This document shows positions 14,575 through 17,025 of a stretch of 17,025 bases of DNA, piece by piece; position 1 is the first letter of the stretch, and each line of letters opens with the position of its first letter. The stretch comes from Desulfobulbaceae bacterium UBA2775. Lineage in GTDB: Bacteria; Desulfobacterota; Desulfobulbia; Desulfobulbales; Desulfocapsaceae. A program made the position numbers and the translations under genes. The DNA is taken from positions 622-17,646 of the forward strand of contig DEIL01000219.1 in NCBI GenBank assembly GCA_002352445.1, given 5' to 3'. The notes under the pieces were generated by a model, which worked only from the letters and a program-made list of their open reading frames with translations, searched no databases and was not told where the DNA came from.

Positions 14575-15081
14575 TCATAGTTGTTTCATTTTTTTTACAT
14601 CGTACCTGCTGATTGTAACAATCAAACCCTTCCCATTAACAAATGTAATCTTATCATCAGTTATTACAGTGTTTTCGGCATAAAATGTGCCACCGGATAA
14701 TAGCTCGATCTCATAGCGATGTTTGTCTTTGTGCGCTGATTTATCGACCGGTTTTCCTGTGGGTTTGGATTTAACTATCTGATCTATCTCTTCTTGTGTT
14801 AATTGCTGATATTTATTTTTTTTCAGCAACTCTTTTTTAACTCTGTCAACACGATCCTTTGAAAACGCATACTCCTTTCCCTTTTGGTTGTCAGGGAGAA
14901 ATGGGATTAAATGCGGACGAAAGTATACCAGAGCGAAAACTGCGCAAAGTGCGATCACCCCAGCATAGACAAAAGATCTCCTTGCTTTAAATTGTTTCAG
15001 AAGTTTACCGATGCCTTTCGGTCGCTCATCTGACGTCTCTTCATTATTGAACCCGACAAAGTCGTTTCTGAAATAGCCCAT
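14575..15081 (-). CDS. Single-pass membrane protein of unknown function
   Basis: I do not recognise this protein of 168 residues (172 if translation begins at the TTG at 15093). Its N-terminus is short and cytoplasmic and ends in a basic patch (KQFKARR). One membrane helix follows (about 37-54 from the ATG, FVYAGVIALCAVFALVYF). The region beyond is lysine-rich, with a segment KELLKKNKYQQLTQEEIDQIV likely to be helical. The C-terminal 50 residues look like a small beta domain (YEIELLSGGTFYAENTVI). The membrane orientation predicted from the basic patch puts the C-terminal domain outside. Neither start has a clear ribosome site. The gene follows the next one by about 10-20 bp and should be co-transcribed with it. 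The HD-GYP gene lies 190 bp downstream, beyond repeat copy B. Confidence 0.7.
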   Translation of the reverse strand: MGYFRNDFVGFNNEETSDERPKGIGKLLKQFKARRSFVYAGVIALCAVFALVYFRPHLIPFLPDNQKGKEYAFSKDRVDRVKKELLKKNKYQQLTQEEIDQIVKSKPTGKPVDKSAHKDKHRYEIELLSGGTFYAENTVITDDKITFVNGKGLIVTISRYDVKKMKQL

Positions 15082-15102
15082 ACCACTTTTCAACCTGCTC
15101 TT

Positions 15103-15783
15103 TCACTTTGTAGTTTTTGAAAAGAAATTCAAAGTCGCAATTTTTTCTTTATCACCATTGTAGCGAGCATAAACATCCACTTTATACTTCGTATTTGTTA
15201 TCTTGTCTTCGTTGAAACCAGTGTAAACATACCCCATGGTTGGGTGCATAAATGTTTGCTGTGAAGTACCGCCTCCTGGTATGTCTTTGATATACTCAAA
15301 TGTATCGCCAAAAATTTTATTGTTGTCCTCCACGAACAACATGATAATTTTCAAACCGGTCACACTTTTTTCCCCACTGTTATGAACAGTAAATTCTACC
15401 TGTGGATGGAGGATAGACTCCCCCTGGGAGGAGTTCCTGGTGAGCTGCCAGTTCATCTCTATATTTTCCAGAGCAATTTGATATTTTTCCCATGATACTC
15501 TATTTGTCTCTACAACAGCTTGGGCCGGGGTGATATTCTTTCTTAAAAGTTTGGACGTTGTTTTGTTTTGGTTTTTACTCTTATACCCCGCAGGACAAGC
15601 ATTGTCTGTGAAGACAGTGTTTCCATTTTCGTCAATGCAAATATTGATTGTTTTCCCATGGGACAATGACGTGAATAAGAAACAAAGAATAATAGCAATA
15701 ATGAATTTACAGCTGAATCTTTTTAACGACAAGCCTACCGGTTTCACTGAAATTACATAACTAACATCCCAATCTCGCTTCAT
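15103..15783 (-). CDS. Exported protein with a DUF4124-like N-terminal motif
   Basis: This 226-residue protein appears to be exported. A basic stretch (SLKRFSCK) precedes a hydrophobic core at about 25-41 (FIIAIILCFLFTSL), with likely signal cleavage after SHG near residue 43. The mature start, INICIDENGNTVFTDNACP, resembles the DUF4124 motif (a short beta unit of the kind CxDENGxxxFTDxxCP), with two cysteines that could pair. The remaining 140 residues look like a beta-sandwich resembling FxxxNSG-type domains (VEFTVHNSGEKSVTGLKIIM), but I cannot name the family. ATG 15783 has GGAG four to five bases upstream; the 20 residues before the hydrophobic core make the signal region longer than usual, so a later start is possible. 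It is the first gene of a minus-strand group. Confidence 0.72.
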   Translation of the reverse strand: MKRDWDVSYVISVKPVGLSLKRFSCKFIIAIILCFLFTSLSHGKTINICIDENGNTVFTDNACPAGYKSKNQNKTTSKLLRKNITPAQAVVETNRVSWEKYQIALENIEMNWQLTRNSSQGESILHPQVEFTVHNSGEKSVTGLKIIMLFVEDNNKIFGDTFEYIKDIPGGGTSQQTFMHPTMGYVYTGFNEDKITNTKYKVDVYARYNGDKEKIATLNFFSKTTK

Positions 15784-16120
15784 GGATCTCCGATACTCAT
15801 AAGGTTTCTAATTAAAAATCAATAACAGCACCTTTATGATACATTAATATTTGTGCGATCCCAAAACAAAATCTTTTCTGAGCTCATCCTCCACCTTGAA
15901 CTATCAAGAGATCCTTAATAGTTGTCTCAGGAAAAAGATCACCTCTACAACGATGTTTTCAGTTGGAGTGAACAGAAAGGCTCTAAAAACACAGGCCCCA
16001 CTATCTCGAGCAACCTTAGCGGGACCTGTGTAGGAGAGAGGAACATGCTCCACTTAAAATGTTATCTGTTTCCATGCTCAATGTCAAATAACAGAGACAA
16101 AAATCATGGCTGAAACCATG
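15784..16120. other. Intergenic stretch without a recognisable gene
   Basis: This contains the upstream region of the exported-protein gene and then about 250 bp with only short open frames of 60-63 codons, none of which has a recognisable protein pattern or a ribosome site. An imperfect stem, ACAGGCCC (15991-15998) with GGGACCTGT (16020-16028), is the only visible structure. It looks like decayed DNA. Confidence 0.5.
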
Positions 16121-16126
16121 AACATT

Positions 16127-16288
16127 GATGGAATCGTAAAAAGGTATTTCTAAGTTTCAGATGGCTAAGTCAAAAATTTCGATATACAAGGCGTAGTGTT
16201 TTTCTCAGGCCCTCAGCAATACATGTGGTATATTGAGGTTCTGAGAAAAACCTACAACGAAGGAGATTTGACTTTTTACGACGCCATC
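16127..16288. mobile_element. 162-bp MITE-like element with terminal inverted repeats and 6-bp flanking duplication
   Basis: The ends GATGGAATCGTAAAAAG (16127-16143) and CTTTTTACGACGCCATC (16272-16288) are inverted copies matching at 15 of 17 positions. AACATT directly flanks both sides (16121-16126 and 16289-16294), as expected for a target-site duplication. Inside is a second inverted repeat, GTTTTTCTCAG (16198-16208) with CTGAGAAAAAC (16241-16251), extended by further pairing towards the centre. There is no coding capacity, so it would depend on a transposase supplied elsewhere. Confidence 0.72.
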
Positions 16289-16292
16289 AACA

Positions 16293-16532
16293 TTGCCACA
16301 AAACAAAGAAAGATACCTTTATGGTGGTACTCGTCACAGTACCGTTACAGCACTTGGAAAAGAATTTCCACCAGAGCAGATAAAAGCCGGGACAATGCAC
16401 AGCACCAAAAAGGCTTTTGACAGGTATTTACAGATTCAGGCCGATGATGCTGTATCCATCTATAAAGCATCCAGGGGTGGCAAACCGATGGCAAACAAAA
16501 ACGGCAAGCTGAAAATATCCAACTTGCCGTAA
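16293..16532 (+). pseudogene. C-terminal remnant of a tyrosine recombinase/integrase
   Basis: The 79-codon frame reads LYGGTRHSTVTALGKEFPPE, then QIKAGTMHSTKKAFDRYLQI. This is the C-terminal catalytic end of a tyrosine site-specific recombinase: the box II arginine (R14, in TRHS), the following His (H36, in GTMHS) and the nucleophile Tyr (Y45, in FDRY) can all be placed. The rest of a normal 300-400 residue integrase, including the first catalytic arginine and the core-binding domain, is absent. The frame opens only at the edge of the adjacent MITE-like element and lacks a credible start (TTG, no ribosome site). Upstream of the element the matching frame is closed by a stop, so the element did not simply split an intact gene. 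Confidence 0.65.
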
Positions 16533-16763
16533 TTACCTAGAAAAATGGTAGAGGAGGCGTCCATCGAACAAAACAGATAAGCACATAAAATTATACAAGA
16601 TAAAAATCAGTAGCCCCACGGTATACCGTCATAAATACCGTCACACTCAGTTTTCCACGCCTCTCTTTTTAAAAAGTTTAGCTCACATTTTTATACTTCA
16701 GCGTCCTGTTTTTTACGGGCTTTGTTGAAAATCACATACCTGACAACAAAATATTAAAAAGAT
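16533..16763. other. Gene-free stretch with a short direct repeat
   Basis: No gene is visible. TACCGTCA occurs twice (16624-16631 and 16636-16643), four bases apart. GAGGCGT (16553-16559) and ACGCCTC (about 16658-16664) are inverted copies on either side. Being just downstream of an integrase remnant, these could be relics of recombinase arm or core sites, but the evidence is thin. Confidence 0.3.
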
Positions 16764-17025
16764 TTATCCGGTTGTCAATGGACTCTCAAGTGCAGCCATG
16801 GCCCAATTTATGAGTCCAAGCCCATGCACCTTATCCGGTTTCAGATTAAATGTACCGGCTAAATCAATGGGAGTATAATTTGAAATCAGTTCAAAACAAT
16901 ATTGTAACATCGTTATGTTGGTTCGTGAGAATCAGAGGTTCACAGTCTAGAAAGGTTTTCTTCCGATTAAAGCCTGGTCCCAAGAGACTTACCCTACCAA
17001 CCTCAATGCCTGACATGAAAGTAGT
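16764..17025 (-). pseudogene. Frameshifted partial reading frame running off the window
   Basis: On the minus strand a frame open from the window edge codes 44 residues (ending LILTNQHNDVTILF) and stops at 16891. An overlapping frame then continues from about 16910 to a stop at 16764 with 48 codons (containing LISNYTPIDLAGTFNLKPDK, then VHGLGLINWAMAALESP). Both halves read like ordinary protein, and the second lacks a ribosome site, which suggests one gene with a one-base frameshift. I do not recognise the family. Because the rest lies outside the window, it could also be two short chance frames. Confidence 0.35.

Noticed and set aside
15851..16113. Two overlapping 60-63 codon frames
   Set aside because: Neither has a ribosome site or a recognisable pattern, and they lie in DNA that looks decayed.

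Overview
The window looks like chromosomal DNA of a strictly anaerobic, probably sulfate-reducing-type bacterium (Desulfobacterota is my best guess, by inference). The grounds are an oxygen-sensitive glycyl radical enzyme with its activase, a rubredoxin next to a small protein with a desulforedoxin-type metal site, a long sensory HD-GYP protein, and many short palindromic and inverted-repeat elements in AT-rich intergenic DNA. No rRNA, tRNA, CRISPR array, phage structural gene or intact transposase was seen.

Layout. 180-3453 (+): a tightly coupled pair, a glycyl radical activase and a glycyl radical enzyme whose residues match trans-4-hydroxy-L-proline dehydratase (HypE/HypD); the spacer behind it holds a terminator-like stem and a perfect 29-bp inverted repeat. 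3616-5948 (-): an aspartate/aromatic aminotransferase and a two-helix K+ channel with an RCK domain. 5949-6447: a spacer holding the broken 5' end of an ADP-forming acyl-CoA ligase gene and one end of a miniature repeat. 6448-7842 (+): an aspartokinase of the type normally found in ectoine clusters, here without ectABC. 8011-8301 (+): a small Arg-Arg repeat protein. 8332-9255 (-): a VKOR-thioredoxin fusion for disulfide formation. 9514-9996 (+): an ElaA-type acetyltransferase. 10271-10681 (+): a small membrane protein. 10802-11357 (+): rubredoxin plus a protein with a C-terminal desulforedoxin-like site, behind a sigma70-type promoter overlapped by a Fur-box-like sequence. 11375-15783 (-): a 1002-residue dCache-HAMP-GAF-HD-GYP c-di-GMP phosphodiesterase candidate preceded by two envelope proteins. 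15784-17025: a decaying zone with a 162-bp MITE-like element, the C-terminal piece of a tyrosine recombinase and a frameshifted minus-strand reading frame that leaves the window.

The genes do not form one pathway. Loose themes are anaerobic amino-acid metabolism (HypD, AspC, aspartokinase), redox and disulfide chemistry (VKOR-Trx, rubredoxin, desulforedoxin-like protein), and membrane signalling (K+ channel, HD-GYP). The most unusual signal is a dispersed 129-bp repeat. Two copies, 93% identical, sit directly upstream of two unrelated minus-strand genes (VKOR and HD-GYP). They carry a promoter-like sequence and, for HD-GYP, the likely ribosome binding site. A third copy keeps both ends but has a different middle. 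A second repeat family (GATGGcgTCGTAAAAAG ends) appears as one complete element and two solo ends.
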